A DNA stretch of 51,866 nucleotides from Chalciporus piperatus (Eukaryota; Basidiomycota; Agaricomycetes; Boletales; Boletaceae). A program made the translations under genes and the position numbers. Positions 10,471-20,414 of this stretch are shown piece after piece. The stretch lies in assembly GCA_038093975.1 (NCBI GenBank), contig JBBPTG010000172.1, positions 1-51,866 on the forward strand, read 5' to 3'. Each line of letters starts with the position of its first letter. Position 1 is the stretch's first letter. A model generated the notes under the pieces. That model searched no databases and was not told the DNA's origin. It saw only the letters and a program-made list of their open reading frames with translations.

Positions 10471-12528
10471 TCAACATCCAAACATCCTCGGCGTAAACTC
10501 CCTCCCACATTCCGCCAACGCATGTTCAACGACCTTCATCCCTTGCAAGACCCGCTCTTCTTCGAACCGCCGACCAACGACTTGCACCCCTACAGGCAGA
10601 CCATGCATCGCTTCCGCATCATAGACAGAGTACGCGCTTTTGCTAGCAACGCCCATATTCTTGTACTCGGCGCTGCTCGTGAAATCCTTGGGAAGAGCAT
10701 CGGATTCCTTGTTCACAAAAGTCACAGGAAGGACGCCTGCAGTGATGTCGACCTAGCCGACGGACATCAGGTAAAGTCAAGGCACGTCTAAGCGGAGAGA
10801 AAATACGCACGATGTTGCATATCATACAAATCGCAGCCGACAACATCGTGACCTTCTCAGTACTGCCTGCTGGTATCGCTGGCAATGCGTGAGGCACCGT
10901 CAAGACAAAGTCCACCCCCTCTGCCTCCCAGGCATCGAACCACCGTTTTCGATACTCATCACGAGCAAGAACGAGCGCACGTTCCTCCGCCGCTGTCTTC
11001 TTGTGCATACTCTCCAAGAGTGACGCTGCGACTTCGTCTCCCGTAAGTCTGCGTGTAACCATAGCCAGGAACCTCTTCAGCAACAATGGCATCCCCAAAA
11101 GGGACCTGGTACTCGTCATGAAAGGGTCGAGCTTCTCGTCCTTGCGAAAGGGGCTGAACATCCCCGCACCTTGTGCAGGCGTAAAATGAAACACAGAAGG
11201 AAGGAGATATGACAAACGATACTTACCACCATCAGATATGAGCAATTGCATACCTATGCTGAAACCTTCCAGAATGGACGGTGGAGTACTGGAAGCAGTG
11301 AACTTCATAGATTCAAGGGACACTCGAGAATACCCACAAGTTTACGACCTCGTGTCCGTCCTTCGTCAATGCGTCCGAAACCCATTCCAAAGCCCGACGA
11401 CAAGCGGGCGTGGGTGGGATAATTCCTATCAAGAAACTCAGCAACCCCGAAATCAAGATCAAAACAAGGAACAAGGCGGGACTCACCGTCTTCCCATACG
11501 ATTCCCCATCGCAATTTTTTGCCTTCAAAATTGACTGGCCGCCAAGGCAATGGAATACACTGTCACATATCGAACAGTCAAAAACGGCAAGCGTCACTTA
11601 AACTCTACTGGACTGACCGTATGATCGTAGTTCCATGGGTTCATCTCCATCACTCGCTTCCAAAACTCTTCTAAATCATCCAGGCGACGAGCCATAGGGG
11701 AACACGAGGTCTGAATGAAATCCAACCCAGGGGATGGAGGCAATGTGCCCAAAGTCGGGAACCTCCCGATACAAGACCGCATGCCGTATACACCACAGAA
11801 GTGAGCTGGGATTCTGACACTACCTCCAACGTCGGTACCGATCTCGATCAGGCTGCCTTGACATGCTAGTAGAGCGCCTCCTCCACCGGTCGACCCACCA
11901 CTACCGAACTTGGAGTTATAGGGGTTGCTGGTACGACCGAAAACCTCCGAGGACGTTTCGATGCCGAGCAATCCAGGAGGTACCGTGGTCTTCACGTGCA
12001 CGATCGCACCCGCGTCTCGGAGGAGTCGTACGATGGCAGCTGAGGAGATTGCGGGTTTATTCACCCTGCATGAATACGACACGGTCGTGTCATAGCCCTC
12101 GACGTCGACGCAATCCTTGATACTAACGGGAATACCAGAGAGCAAGCGCGGGGGCGCATGGTCTAGTGACTCGGCGTCAGTTCGGATCGGAGAACCAGGT
12201 GGGTGCGGGGACGTAGGACCCTGCGTCATGACAGCGGCTAAACAGTTGGTTGCTTTCTGAGCTGACACGAACTTCTTTCCGTAGGCTTGCATTATTGCGG
12301 ATGTCGACAGGGAACCAGACTCATGGTGTTGCACGATTTCACGCAGAGATAGATCGAGAGTCTTGTTGTCGTCCTCTGAGCAATGCTCTGAGTATGACGT
12401 TGGAAGAGCATCCAGCTGGCGCTGGCGCTCTTGCTGCTTGAAAATGCTAAAACCTATGAGTATCAGGGGTGTGAGAGTGGCTAAGCGTAAACTTACCAGG
12501 CGAGACGATGAGGAGATGGAGAGAACAT
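10471..12528 (-). CDS. Amidase-signature hydrolase
   Basis: Seven exons in transcript order: 12497-12528, 11618-12446, 11487-11559, 11338-11425, 11227-11288, 10811-11169, 10471-10752. They total 574 residues with consistent phases. The amidase-signature Ser-Ser-Lys triad is visible: Lys in GIPVSIKDCVD, Ser in GSGGSTGGGG, and the nucleophile Ser in GTDVGGSVRIP. The C-terminal GLPVGVQVVGRRFEEERVL is also typical. The exon 6/7 junction NI-VDITAGVLPVT resembles fatty-acid-amide-hydrolase-like enzymes, which hydrolyse amide bonds of small or lipid substrates. The first exon codes for only 10 residues plus two bases; its acceptor was chosen because an earlier AG would create a stop. The exon 4 donor (GTGGGT) is the least certain border. 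Confidence 0.88.
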
Positions 12529-13939
12529 GACAAGAGTGGATGAGATGAGGGAGGGATGTAGTATGAGCCCTTATATAACCTTTCAGTACCTCTTTACCTG
12601 TAGTACACAGTTCCACGTCCCCTGCATGATTACGACAATGGACATACCGCGGGAGGCAACACCTACAACGCTGAAAGGATGGACGATACTAACAGTATGG
12701 CATATCGTAACCTTCAAGGGGCTTCACGCCGTATCAGGTCATAGTGCTGCTGGGAGGTGAGGTCGAGGTGGCGTTGGTGTTTCACCTCGGGCCCATTCCA
12801 AGGTAGTACAGTCACTGGTGAGCCTCGATACTCATATCATGACCTTAACTTCAAGGGGCTCAACACCGTATCAGGTCATAGTGCTGCTGGGAGGTGAGGT
12901 CGAGGTGAGGTCGAGGTAGCGTTGGTGTTTCACTTCGGGCCCATTCCAAGGTAGTACAGTCACTCGGTGAGCCTCGATACTAATAGTATGGCATATCGTA
13001 ACCTTCAAGGGGCTTCACGCCGCATCAGGTCATAGTGCTGCTGGGAGGTGAGGTCGAGGTGAGGTCGAGGTGGCGTTGGTGTTTCACCTCGGGCCCATTC
13101 CAAGGTAGTACAGTCACTGGTGAGCCTCGATACTCATGTCATGACCTTAACTTCAAGGGGCTCAACACCGTATCAGGTTATAATCACGTTCACCGCATAT
13201 ATTGCTGACAAAGCGAGACGCGGGACCAGTTCACTAGTCACTTCGTGTGAGACTGACAGTTCGATGCCAATTCGATGTGGATTCTAGCCCACCTCAACTT
13301 GGCGTTGAAAAAAGCAACAGAACAAGCGAGACCCCCTTCTGCCAACCAACAATTGGTACCGCAAGCGGGCACGTCGGCCAACGTCGGCGAACCACTAACT
13401 TACCAAAGTTCGTGCTATGGAGTCTCCGATACTACAGATGTGGGCTACGAGCGAACACCATGATCCTCGATCTAGTGACTATCGGCCCCGTTCAACAGAC
13501 CTGAACTCGTGCCTAGGTAACTGATACAACAGCGGCGACGGATGAGCCAGCAAATAAACGCCAGGTGCCTGGCACAACGTGGCACTATGAGCCCAGTGAC
13601 TTGAAGCACACCTTCTGATGAGAATCTGTCTACAATGCATTCAAGTTTTACCCCGGCACTCCCGACCCCTCGACTACTGAACACCAGTTTATTTGTATTA
13701 TCCACCAGCCATGCAATGAACGCCCATCAAATTGGACGATTGATGCAGTACGTTTGGATACAATTTATGAACCTGAAGGTGAGGTGGTTATTGAAGAAGC
13801 CGAAGTTCTCGATAGCATGATTACAAATCTTATTTAACCTAATCAGGATGGCCACAACACGTCAACAGATGTCAACAAACGCGCCACATGCAATAATCAA
13901 CGCCGCGTCTCATCGAGTTGCAATCAAACCAAGTACAAC
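12529..13939. other. Gene-free stretch with minisatellite
   Basis: It contains the minisatellite at 12685-13181. The rest (12529-12684 and 13182-13939) shows no gene that I can support; frames of up to 85 codons at 13247-13504 have no recognisable features. Confidence 0.5.
12685..13181 (+). repeat. Tandem minisatellite with alternating unit types
   Basis: About 3.3 units start with GATACT at 12685, 12827, 12976 and 13129, giving periods of 142, 149 and 153 bp. Units alternate between head type A (ATGGCATATCGTAACCTTCA) and head type B (ATGACCTTAACTTCAAGGGG), in the order A-B-A-B. The first unit has a single GAGGTCGAGGT block; the next two carry a nested 11-bp duplication of it. The fourth unit is cut off after about 50 bp. 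Confidence 0.9.
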
Positions 13940-14834
13940 ATGCTACTATCCACACCCAGTCCTTTCTCTCATATATACTCCACCCCAAGTCGCTCTTGCT
14001 CGTCGTATTACTCGGCGCGGACCCATCAACCCGCGAATTCGTCACCACTCGCGTCTCCAAGCGTTTCATCACCAACTCTGCAGGAACGACGACGTGCACA
14101 GTATAAAACAACAGCGTTTCGTTCCCATTCATCGCATCGTACACCGGACGCGACAAATCCTGCAAAGTTACTCTTCCGAAGTGGCAGTCAAACATCGGAG
14201 GACCCCCAAAAAGAATTCCTCAGGGAACGCTTCCAAGCACGTTGTAGAGAACATGCACAGAAGCTCCGTAACAAGGCTGTGAACTCGCGGAGGAATAGCG
14301 ACAGATATAGTGACGAGTTCATGGACTGTGACGATGAAGAGGAGACGGATGACGCTATCATGCAGGACGAGGTGTGTGCCAGCATAGGGGTTCCGATGGC
14401 TTGTCCCGCTTATCCACGGACACCCGCAGCTCTTCCGAAGAATCGTGCAGAGCGCTAACCATCGAAAGAGGTACTCATATCGTGTTTCTTACGCCCTCGA
14501 GGTCGGTTCTTCGTTTGACCCGGAGTTGGACGATGTGAGCGTGTGGGAAAGTGAGCTACAAGGTAAGTGACTCGGTGTGTGTGTCAGGACCAGTCAACTC
14601 ACCGTCGTCTTAGACCAGAAGTCAAGTAGCACGGAACCAACTCCAGACGAGCTGGAGGAAGCAGAGCTCATGGCATATGCCGAAGAATACGCGGCGTTCG
14701 CAGATTTTGAAGATCTAGACATCGCAGTCGATGACCTTTCTGCGCTCAGTGATGTGGAAGGCGCACCTTTGAAGTGTCCACAGCAATCCCTCCAACCAAA
14801 AGGGAATCGAAGCAGTGACATGGACACGTCGTGA
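13940..14834 (+). CDS. Unknown acidic protein (three exons)
   Basis: Exons 13940-14371, 14430-14562 and 14614-14834 join with clean GT..AG borders and consistent phase into 261 residues. The N-terminal 80 residues are rich in Ser, Thr and Arg. A basic helical stretch follows, FLRERFQARCREHAQKLRNK at about 93-112, then an acidic run DCDDEEETDD. The C-terminal exon has another acidic helical segment, ELEEAELMAYAEEYAAF. The alternation of a basic helix with acidic segments recalls RPA-interacting-protein-like sequences, but the C-terminal zinc finger of that family is not visible, so I make no functional claim. The start is the first ATG in frame and is uncertain. Confidence 0.6.
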
Positions 14835-15483
14835 CATATTTTCATTGCTTGTTAATATGTATGTACTACTACTATCTTGCCACACTATGCTATTTCTCGA
14901 CGTCAGACTGCTGCCCTAATAACTACCGCGTTCCTTTCGTGTAACGCATGACATACTGAGTGTGAGGAGTTCCTTGATGGGAACAGATAAATTGGACCTT
15001 GGTGGAACCAAGAAAAGTTCAATACAAGCGATTTCCATGAATCGTGTGCCAAGTCGAGTGGGCTGACTTGCTCGAGGTGATCGTCATATATATACTGATC
15101 GTACTCACCAGCGCAGACCACACAATCACTGATGGTTCTCCGAGTCATTGGAGAAATTGTTCGATAATTCCAAGTACAGACCGCCGGTTCTCAGAACGCG
15201 AATAGCACCCGGTCTTCGCTCCATCAATTCCTTCCGCAATCTACACCATATGGCATACGGGGATAGTGGTAGCGCCAAGACACTGTGCCTCAGGCTGCCG
15301 TTCGAGTCTCTGCTGACGCCGGTCCTTCGTCCAAAGCAGAAAGCGTATTCCACTGAACTCCAGACCTATGTTCTCGTTTGAGATCTCGATACACTGTGTC
15401 AATGCCTAGTCTCCCCTAGACAAACCCAAGAGTCGGATGAAGCAGTTTACGATGATGCCGTTGTCAGGCAGGGACATGCGGGG
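14835..15483. other. Intergenic, no supported gene
   Basis: Small open frames occur on both strands (for example minus 15126-15353 and plus 15148-15381), without recognisable domains. A copy of the small dispersed element lies at 15407-15446. Confidence 0.4.
15407..15446 (+). repeat. Small dispersed element, copy 1 (partial)
   Basis: It begins TAGTCTCCCCTAGACAAACC and continues through AAGAGTCGGATGAAG. The first half agrees with the copies at 17819, 35886 and 44320; the right half is lost or diverged. It lies 38 bp outside the daughter duplication breakpoint. Confidence 0.75.
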
Positions 15484-15764
15484 AGCGAGAAAACGACATG
15501 GTGGCGAGTCGTGGAAGGAGAATCTGGAAAACGGCGGCAAACCATTTTAATCAAAGCAACACTGGCAGCTGATATTTTTCACGACTTGTTGAAGTAGTGA
15601 GGACTGTTGAGTAGCGGGTCACTCACTCTTGCTCCTAAGGTGCTTATCCGCTTGTTCGCCTCTACATCGAAAGAGTAGATCTCGTCTTTGGGAGACACTT
15701 GAAGAACATCGTTCGTCAAAGAGAACGTCTACAATGCAGTCGCGGAGGACATCGTCGTTGACAT
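15484..15764 (-). pseudogene. CSN5: CSN5 5' fragment, inactivated
   Basis: On the minus strand from the ATG at 15764 it reads MSTTMSSATAL and then a TAG stop, where the intact gene has CAG. Further on, an 8-bp loss removes part of the sequence coding for the end of exon 1, and exon 2 is diverged. Homology ends inside intron 2 at about 15484, so the JAMM active site was never copied. It is a by-product of the segmental duplication. Confidence 0.9.
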
Positions 15765-16363
15765 TGACGGGGCTCGCGATGTCGGAACCGGATGTCGTGG
15801 ACTCGGGTGCAATGACACTTGACTAGTGGCACTAGTAAGTTACTACTTACTACTAAGTAGTATCGTTGCTCAAGCACAAGTTGGTCTTAACTCACAACCA
15901 AACCAAAAACAGGTGGATTGAGATTTGACCGATCCCCTTTCTTTGCGAAGATGGAGGTATCACTTTGACTGTAATTGGCTCTAGCCAGAGGCTGTCCACT
16001 TTTCCCCTGGCAGATTCCGGACCGTACCTTGCAAGGCCCAGGCCGCCCCGGAACTCATCATCTTCCGTTTGGTGACTGACCTCGCATTTCTTTGTCCGCA
16101 CTGCAGCTTTTCATCCAAGGAGGGAAACGAGTGCCTAGACCTCCTATGCCGTACACTCTGCACTCTGCATGAAATGGTGCCTCGAGGGGTGGGTGAAGGA
16201 GGTACACAGTGCGTACAGAACAATTGTTCCTAGGAATGTTTGGTACCTCTCCCAGCGCCGTTCATGGGAAGACGCGAGCCAGTTTGGAAAGTATCTTGTA
16301 TCGACCCAAAGTCGACAGGGGGTGTCCTGCGTCCTGCTAACGGGATACGCCGATCTCAAAAGG

Positions 16364-16370
16364 TATAAAA
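16364..16370 (+). promoter_or_regulatory. TATA box of unknown gene, copy 2
   Basis: TATAAAA about 95 bp before the ATG at 16465, matching the site in copy 1. Confidence 0.6.
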
Positions 16371-16464
16371 GGGGTCTCTCTCTGTGCCCAAAGGTCCCCC
16401 AACTCGAAACACTCGATTCCATTCTTCCTACCAACTTGCCTACTTCTCATTGCTCATTGCTACC

Positions 16465-17614
16465 ATGTCCGGCGCAGTATTCACCAGGACCCTGACCTTC
16501 AAGACGTGAGTGCTACGGTGCTTTGAAGGACGCAGCTTTGCTCGTCCCACCGTTCATTGACGATGCTCACTCGCTCATAGCGTCGACCTCGGCTCTGATG
16601 CCACCCTTATGCTGACTTTCAACAAGTTTTCAGAAGGAATGTACAACGACAAATTCCCTGTTTGCTGGAAGTAAGCACAGCGCTGTTGATTTCCTCAGCG
16701 TGTGTTGAGCCGCGTTTTAGAGTCACCAAGTTTGCGAAGACAGGTGAGCTTGTCAGCTAGGCAATTGGCCGAGGTGTTCGTTTTGCCGATCAATGCTCGT
16801 CTGCTACCCACCTAGGGCCCTACCACATCACCGTGACCTACCAGAGCCAGTGAGTATGGTTCATATGCATGAATGTTAAGACGAGCTAACAAGGCCCTTC
16901 TGTCCTGTCTAGGCTTGCTTTCTCCAAGCCCCAGATTGACTACGCGTCGGACACGGTCGTGGATGCTTCCACCTATAAGCCAATCAACGTAAGCTATTGT
17001 CCCGATATACACTACGATTCACGGGCGCAAACGACACAACACAGCTCGGGCAAAAGACGACTCTCACCAAGGACGACAACGGTGTCTACAAGTTCACTGT
17101 GAGCTTCCCAACCATCCTCGCTTTAAATTTGAAATAGACTTGAATTCGAACGCAGGAACCTGAGGCCGATCCGGGGAATAACATCAAGGCATTCAACGGC
17201 ACCCAGCTCAAGGAGACCATGGCCGTCGGTGAGTTGCAGCTTGACCACCCGTGATGATCGTCGATCGGCATGCTAAGCAACTTTCGGGTGTCAGGTTTCC
17301 TGAAGAAGAACGATTTCACTCCCACTCCAGTCCTCGTCTTCGACGGCGTCGGGTTCGTTGTGCTTCGTTGTATATGACGAAAGAAAGGCGCTGATTGAGA
17401 ATTCTACAGATCCGACTCATTCATCCAGGCTCAGTTCACCCCGGTCTTGCAGGCTTACGTCACTAGCCAGTACCAGGAGACGCAGATCATTAGAGGTGAA
17501 ATGGACACTCCCGTCCTCTGGAACAAAGACCTTGCTACGCTCCCTGATACCACCGCTTGGGATCTCAGCTACGACGCCGCCTCTGGCAAATTCAGTATCA
17601 CCCAGTCTGGCTGA
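16465..17614 (+). CDS. Unknown small protein, copy 2 (nine exons)
   Basis: Exons: 16465-16505, 16581-16670, 16721-16743, 16816-16849, 16913-16988, 17045-17098, 17156-17228, 17295-17352, 17410-17614. They total 654 nt, 217 residues plus stop, all with GT..AG borders. The product starts MSGAVFTRTLTFKT and contains HITVTYQSQLAFSKPQIDY and DFTPTPVLVFDGVGSDS. No signal peptide, membrane segment or familiar motif is seen. The density of introns (eight in 1.15 kb, one exon of only 23 nt) is striking. Both duplicates keep an open frame, which suggests that both are functional. The role is unknown. Confidence 0.8.
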
Positions 17615-17818
17615 AAAGGAGCCAGTTGCTGTGATTGGAGCAGAGTCGATGTACTCGTGAATGTTGTTGTTGGCGTCTAAGTCTTAGTTCTCGCTTGTGT
17701 TTGACTCTCTCTATGTATTGATTATGTCTGACAATTGATCGAATATTTGTGGACTGTGTACCCCGATCAGACCATTCCGGAAATTCGGGTACTTCAAGTT
17801 GGGAACCTTGGTAGTATG

Positions 17819-17866
17819 ATAGTCTCCCCTAGACAGACCTCGGATGAAGTCGTTCACCCTTCACTA
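17819..17866 (+). repeat. Small dispersed element, copy 2
   Basis: It runs from ATAGTCTCCCCTAGACAGAC to TTCACCCTTCACTA, 48 bp, lacking the middle AAGAGT block seen in copies 1 and 3. It starts exactly where the daughter inverted duplication ends. Confidence 0.8.
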
Positions 17867-18071
17867 GTAGGGTCGCTGCCCCATGGAGACGGTTCTGAAG
17901 CTCCGAATTCTCTCTACGAGAGCGTGCAACCTCTGTACGAAAAGTATCTCTTTCTTGGCGAAGCTCGCAGAGGTCGCAAAGAAGCCTAGCGTTCTCCGCC
18001 TGAAGCTGTTGGACAACTTTCTGTTGATGGACATGGAGTACATTCAAGTTCGTATCGATACTGAGTGACAT
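17829..18071 (-). CDS. Possible small coiled-coil protein
   Basis: An 80-codon minus-strand frame has a heptad-like core with QQLQAENARLLCDLCELRQE and a further SRRENSELQNRL. That is a plausible parallel coiled coil, unlike the translated noise around it. Its start ATG lies in a dispersed repeat and its end overlaps the small dispersed element, so it may be a fragment of an older gene. The function is unknown. Confidence 0.3.
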   Translation of the reverse strand: MSLSIDTNLNVLHVHQQKVVQQLQAENARLLCDLCELRQERDTFRTEVARSRRENSELQNRLHGAATLLVKGERLHPRSV

Positions 18072-18150
18072 ATATAGGTGTATATTGAGCGCTTCCTGAG
18101 TCGGTTGCTGCCATCATGATCTGGAACAATTTTCGATCACGCGTTGTGGC
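18040..18150 (+). repeat. Second dispersed repeat, copy 1
   Basis: It includes GTTCGTATCGATACTGAGTG, then a TATATAGGTGTATATTGAGC segment and CATCATGATCTGGAA. The same order of blocks is found at 44205-44305 and, more diverged, at 46287-46375, both next to F-box genes. Confidence 0.75.
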
Positions 18151-18574
18151 CCAGCGTGGATTCGCGAGCTTTTTGCTGATGCTCGGGCTGCCAAAGTCGA
18201 AGACGGGGCCTCAGTGGATCCCCGCTCTTTACTCTGTACGTTGTTATGTTGTTCATGTTTTCTTTTCGCTGGTTTGCCGCATTTTGATTGGCGTTTGCGT
18301 GCTAACTCTAACTGTCACCAACAGGACTTTTCATCTATGTTCGTCAAGCACTCAAGTATACCCGCCACGCGCGGGCACACCTGTTTCGCACCCATTTTTC
18401 TCAGAAGGTATAATGCATGCTACTGCACGATTGTAAGGTTGTTATACATACAAACATCATGGTGTTGCAAGATAGTCTGGGTATCGTTCTCAGTAGGGCA
18501 GAACGACTGTTTTCTGCTCATTGAGAGTCTGGTTTGGGGAGACTAGGGTATCGTGATCAATAGTGTTCCGTAGT

Positions 18575-19270
18575 TCAAGTACGACAAGTAGTTCCTGTCC
18601 GTTCTGCGTCTTGCAATCCTTTGAGTATCCCAAACACTGCATGAATACCCTCTCGGACGAGCTCGACATCCTCCGGCACGACACGACCGAGCAATGGGAA
18701 AATCTTATCTGGATGCCAGCGAAGCAGTGAACTGCGTATCCTCTCCTTTTTCGTCGTCGTATTCGTCCTGACGGACAAACTCTCGAACAGAAACTCGGCC
18801 ACCGACTGACTCCTGAGTTGCCCGAAATCGCGACCGTCGATAGATCCCCAGAGTGGCCACGGGAACTGGACGAACGCGATCGACTCCGTGGACGAGTTGA
18901 GCGAGCGCCAGCGCTCCTCATAGGCATTCCACCGTGCCATCTTTTGTTTCTCTATTTCCTGCAACTTGAGTTCTGCACGGATTTTCTCTGTGCGCGCCTT
19001 GTCCCGTCGACCGAATGCGTCTCTGAGGATGCCACCAGCGCGAACCCACTCGATCTCGCTGCTCTCCCCAAGCTCTCGTTCCCGCTCTAGTCTCTTGCGT
19101 CTCTCCTCGTCTAACCGGTGATGTACCCCCTCGTTCTCTTCGTGTTGTTCTCCGAGATGGGGGTCCTGGTCGGTTTGAGTGGCGAGGGGGTCGGTGTCGC
19201 TCGGAAAGAGAGTCTGAGATGAGGGGTTCGGATCAGAAGAGGGAGGGGGAAATGCGAAATAACCCCTCAT
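18575..19270 (-). CDS. NFKBIL1-like (IkappaBL C-terminal domain) protein
   Basis: A single exon of 231 residues. After a Pro/Ser-rich N-terminus comes a charged helical region (about 53-115). The C-terminal part has WNAYEERWRSL, then FVQFPWPLWG, then IRSSLLRWHPDKIFPLLGRV. The combination of an FPWP-type segment and an RWHPDK helix resembles the C-terminal half of NF-kappa-B inhibitor-like 1 proteins; no ankyrin repeats are present. The WHPDK motif also recalls J domains, but the HPD is not in a DnaJ context. The biochemical role of this family in fungi is unclear. It is transcribed divergently from the oxidoreductase-like gene with under 180 bp between starts. Confidence 0.55.
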   Translation of the reverse strand: MRGYFAFPPPSSDPNPSSQTLFPSDTDPLATQTDQDPHLGEQHEENEGVHHRLDEERRKRLERERELGESSEIEWVRAGGILRDAFGRRDKARTEKIRAELKLQEIEKQKMARWNAYEERWRSLNSSTESIAFVQFPWPLWGSIDGRDFGQLRSQSVAEFLFESLSVRTNTTTKKERIRSSLLRWHPDKIFPLLGRVVPEDVELVREGIHAVFGILKGLQDAERTGTTCRT

Positions 19271-19448
19271 GGCAGGTCGATGTTCGTCGTCACTGACAGT
19301 CTGACAAATTGTCTGACAATGACATGGTCGTCGTTCACTCCACGCGCGCGTTTGTCAGGCTCACGTGATCATGTCTTGATTTGCTTACGTGATCGTCCTC
19401 GCCCTCTTCGCAGTCAACTCTCAATATTCAATTTCCGTTCGAGCATGC

Positions 19449-20069
19449 ATGCTGTCTCTAGCACGATGTTCTCCTCCACTCCAAACGATGCACCATGTCC
19501 GATTGGCATCTACATCAAGATCTACGACTGCTCGACCAGGTCGTAATCTCACAGAGCGATATCGTAGACTGGAGAACAGAATTCGCGGCAAATCTGCATT
19601 GTCGAAACAAGTCTCTGTGCTCTCACAGGGATCTGCGAGTGCAGCAGAACGTCAGCCTGTCCATCTCCCCGTTACTCCAAGCATACCGACACCGTCGAAT
19701 ACTATCGCAGGCTTGGCTATACCAGAAGAACCACGACCGCCTGCCGACGATGGTATGTCAACGTTGAGTTCCTCTACTATGATTCTGATATGTTCGTCCA
19801 CAGAATGCTGTATGTCTGGTTGCGCTATTTGCGTGTATGATTTGTACGAAGAGTCACTTGCCGCGTACAAAGAATCCGTAGCCACACTTCGTTCGGCCCT
19901 CTCTGCGCTTCACATGCCCGAGAGCCAATGGCCTGCTCATATCCGTTCTACTCGGGAGAACGCATCTTCCAACAAAACCAAAGGCGCAGTCCTCTCTGCG
20001 TTCGAAGAAATGGAACGCGCTCTCAAGGAGAAACAGGAGCGGAGAGCTGCAGTTGAAGCTGAGAGTTAG
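19449..20069 (+). CDS. Oxidoreductase-like domain protein (OXLD1 type)
   Basis: Exons 19449-19752 and 19804-20069 give 189 residues. The junction forms DDECCMSGCAICVYDLYEES, which matches the short oxidoreductase-like domain with its CCxxGCxxCVxDLY cysteine motif. The N-terminus (MLSLARCSPP, followed by Arg/Ser/Thr-rich sequence) looks like a mitochondrial targeting peptide. A longer in-frame start at 19389 would add 20 residues; I prefer 19449 because it gives the better presequence. A helical Glu/Arg-rich C-terminus follows. The family's exact function is poorly known. Confidence 0.8.
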   Translation: MLSLARCSPPLQTMHHVRLASTSRSTTARPGRNLTERYRRLENRIRGKSALSKQVSVLSQGSASAAERQPVHLPVTPSIPTPSNTIAGLAIPEEPRPPADDGMSTLSSSTMILICSSTECCMSGCAICVYDLYEESLAAYKESVATLRSALSALHMPESQWPAHIRSTRENASSNKTKGAVLSAFEEMERALKEKQERRAAVEAES

Positions 20070-20414
20070 TTTGTAATACCCCGATTCAATCGCCAGATGG
20101 CGCTGATATAGGTATGGTAGAGCGAGCGCGAGGGGATGTTCTGGAAGGGGACGGGGAGAAGGTTGGGTTGGATCTTCGTGGCCTATACGAGGGAATTAGA
20201 TGGATGATTTTTCCTAATCGTTAGAATCGCGTTCGAACTACACTAGATCTTTTTGTCGAGTCACAGTTGTTGCACTGGAAACATCGGTTACGAGTCAAGC
20301 TAGTCAAGTCTGACTGATGCTGACTCCGTATAGCCGCGATCGATCCGGTGTCACATAAAATGTCCAACTTGTGTCCAACAGTGTCCAACTCTTTGTCGGT
20401 ATTCCCGATAACTC
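20070..20414. other. Intergenic, likely promoter of the NF-X1-type gene
   Basis: No gene or repeat is seen in this 345-bp stretch. Confidence 0.4.

Larger units (their letters stand above)
15484..17820 (-). repeat. Inverted duplication, daughter copy
   Basis: This is the inverted match to 686-3090, about 12.4 kb away. It contains an intact copy of the unknown gene and a truncated CSN5 5' end. One end stops within the former CSN5 intron 2; the other runs up to the start of a small dispersed element at 17819. Relative to the parental copy it has an extra GTACTTCAAGTTGG in the 3' flank at about 17789-17802 and a much shorter triplet repeat. Confidence 0.9.
17615..18574. other. Intergenic region with repeat relics
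   Basis: It holds the 3' flank of the duplicated gene, a small dispersed element (17819-17866), a coiled-coil frame on the minus strand (17829-18071) and a second dispersed repeat (18040-18150). A plus-strand frame at 18116-18235 followed by a GTACGT..CAACAG intron with a CTAAC branch-like site looks splice-competent, but its product is not recognisable and its ATG lies in the repeat. Confidence 0.4.

Noticed and set aside
12685..13181. Possible CRISPR-like array
   Set aside because: Units are contiguous tandem repeats of about 150 bp without unique spacers, in a eukaryotic context.
15629..15826. Plus-strand frame of 65 codons
   Set aside because: It is antisense to the CSN5 pseudogene fragment.
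18116..18436. Plus-strand frame of 106 codons starting MIWNNF
   Set aside because: A good-looking intron splits it, but the ATG lies in a dispersed repeat and no frame downstream is recognisable; mentioned only as part of the intergenic entry.
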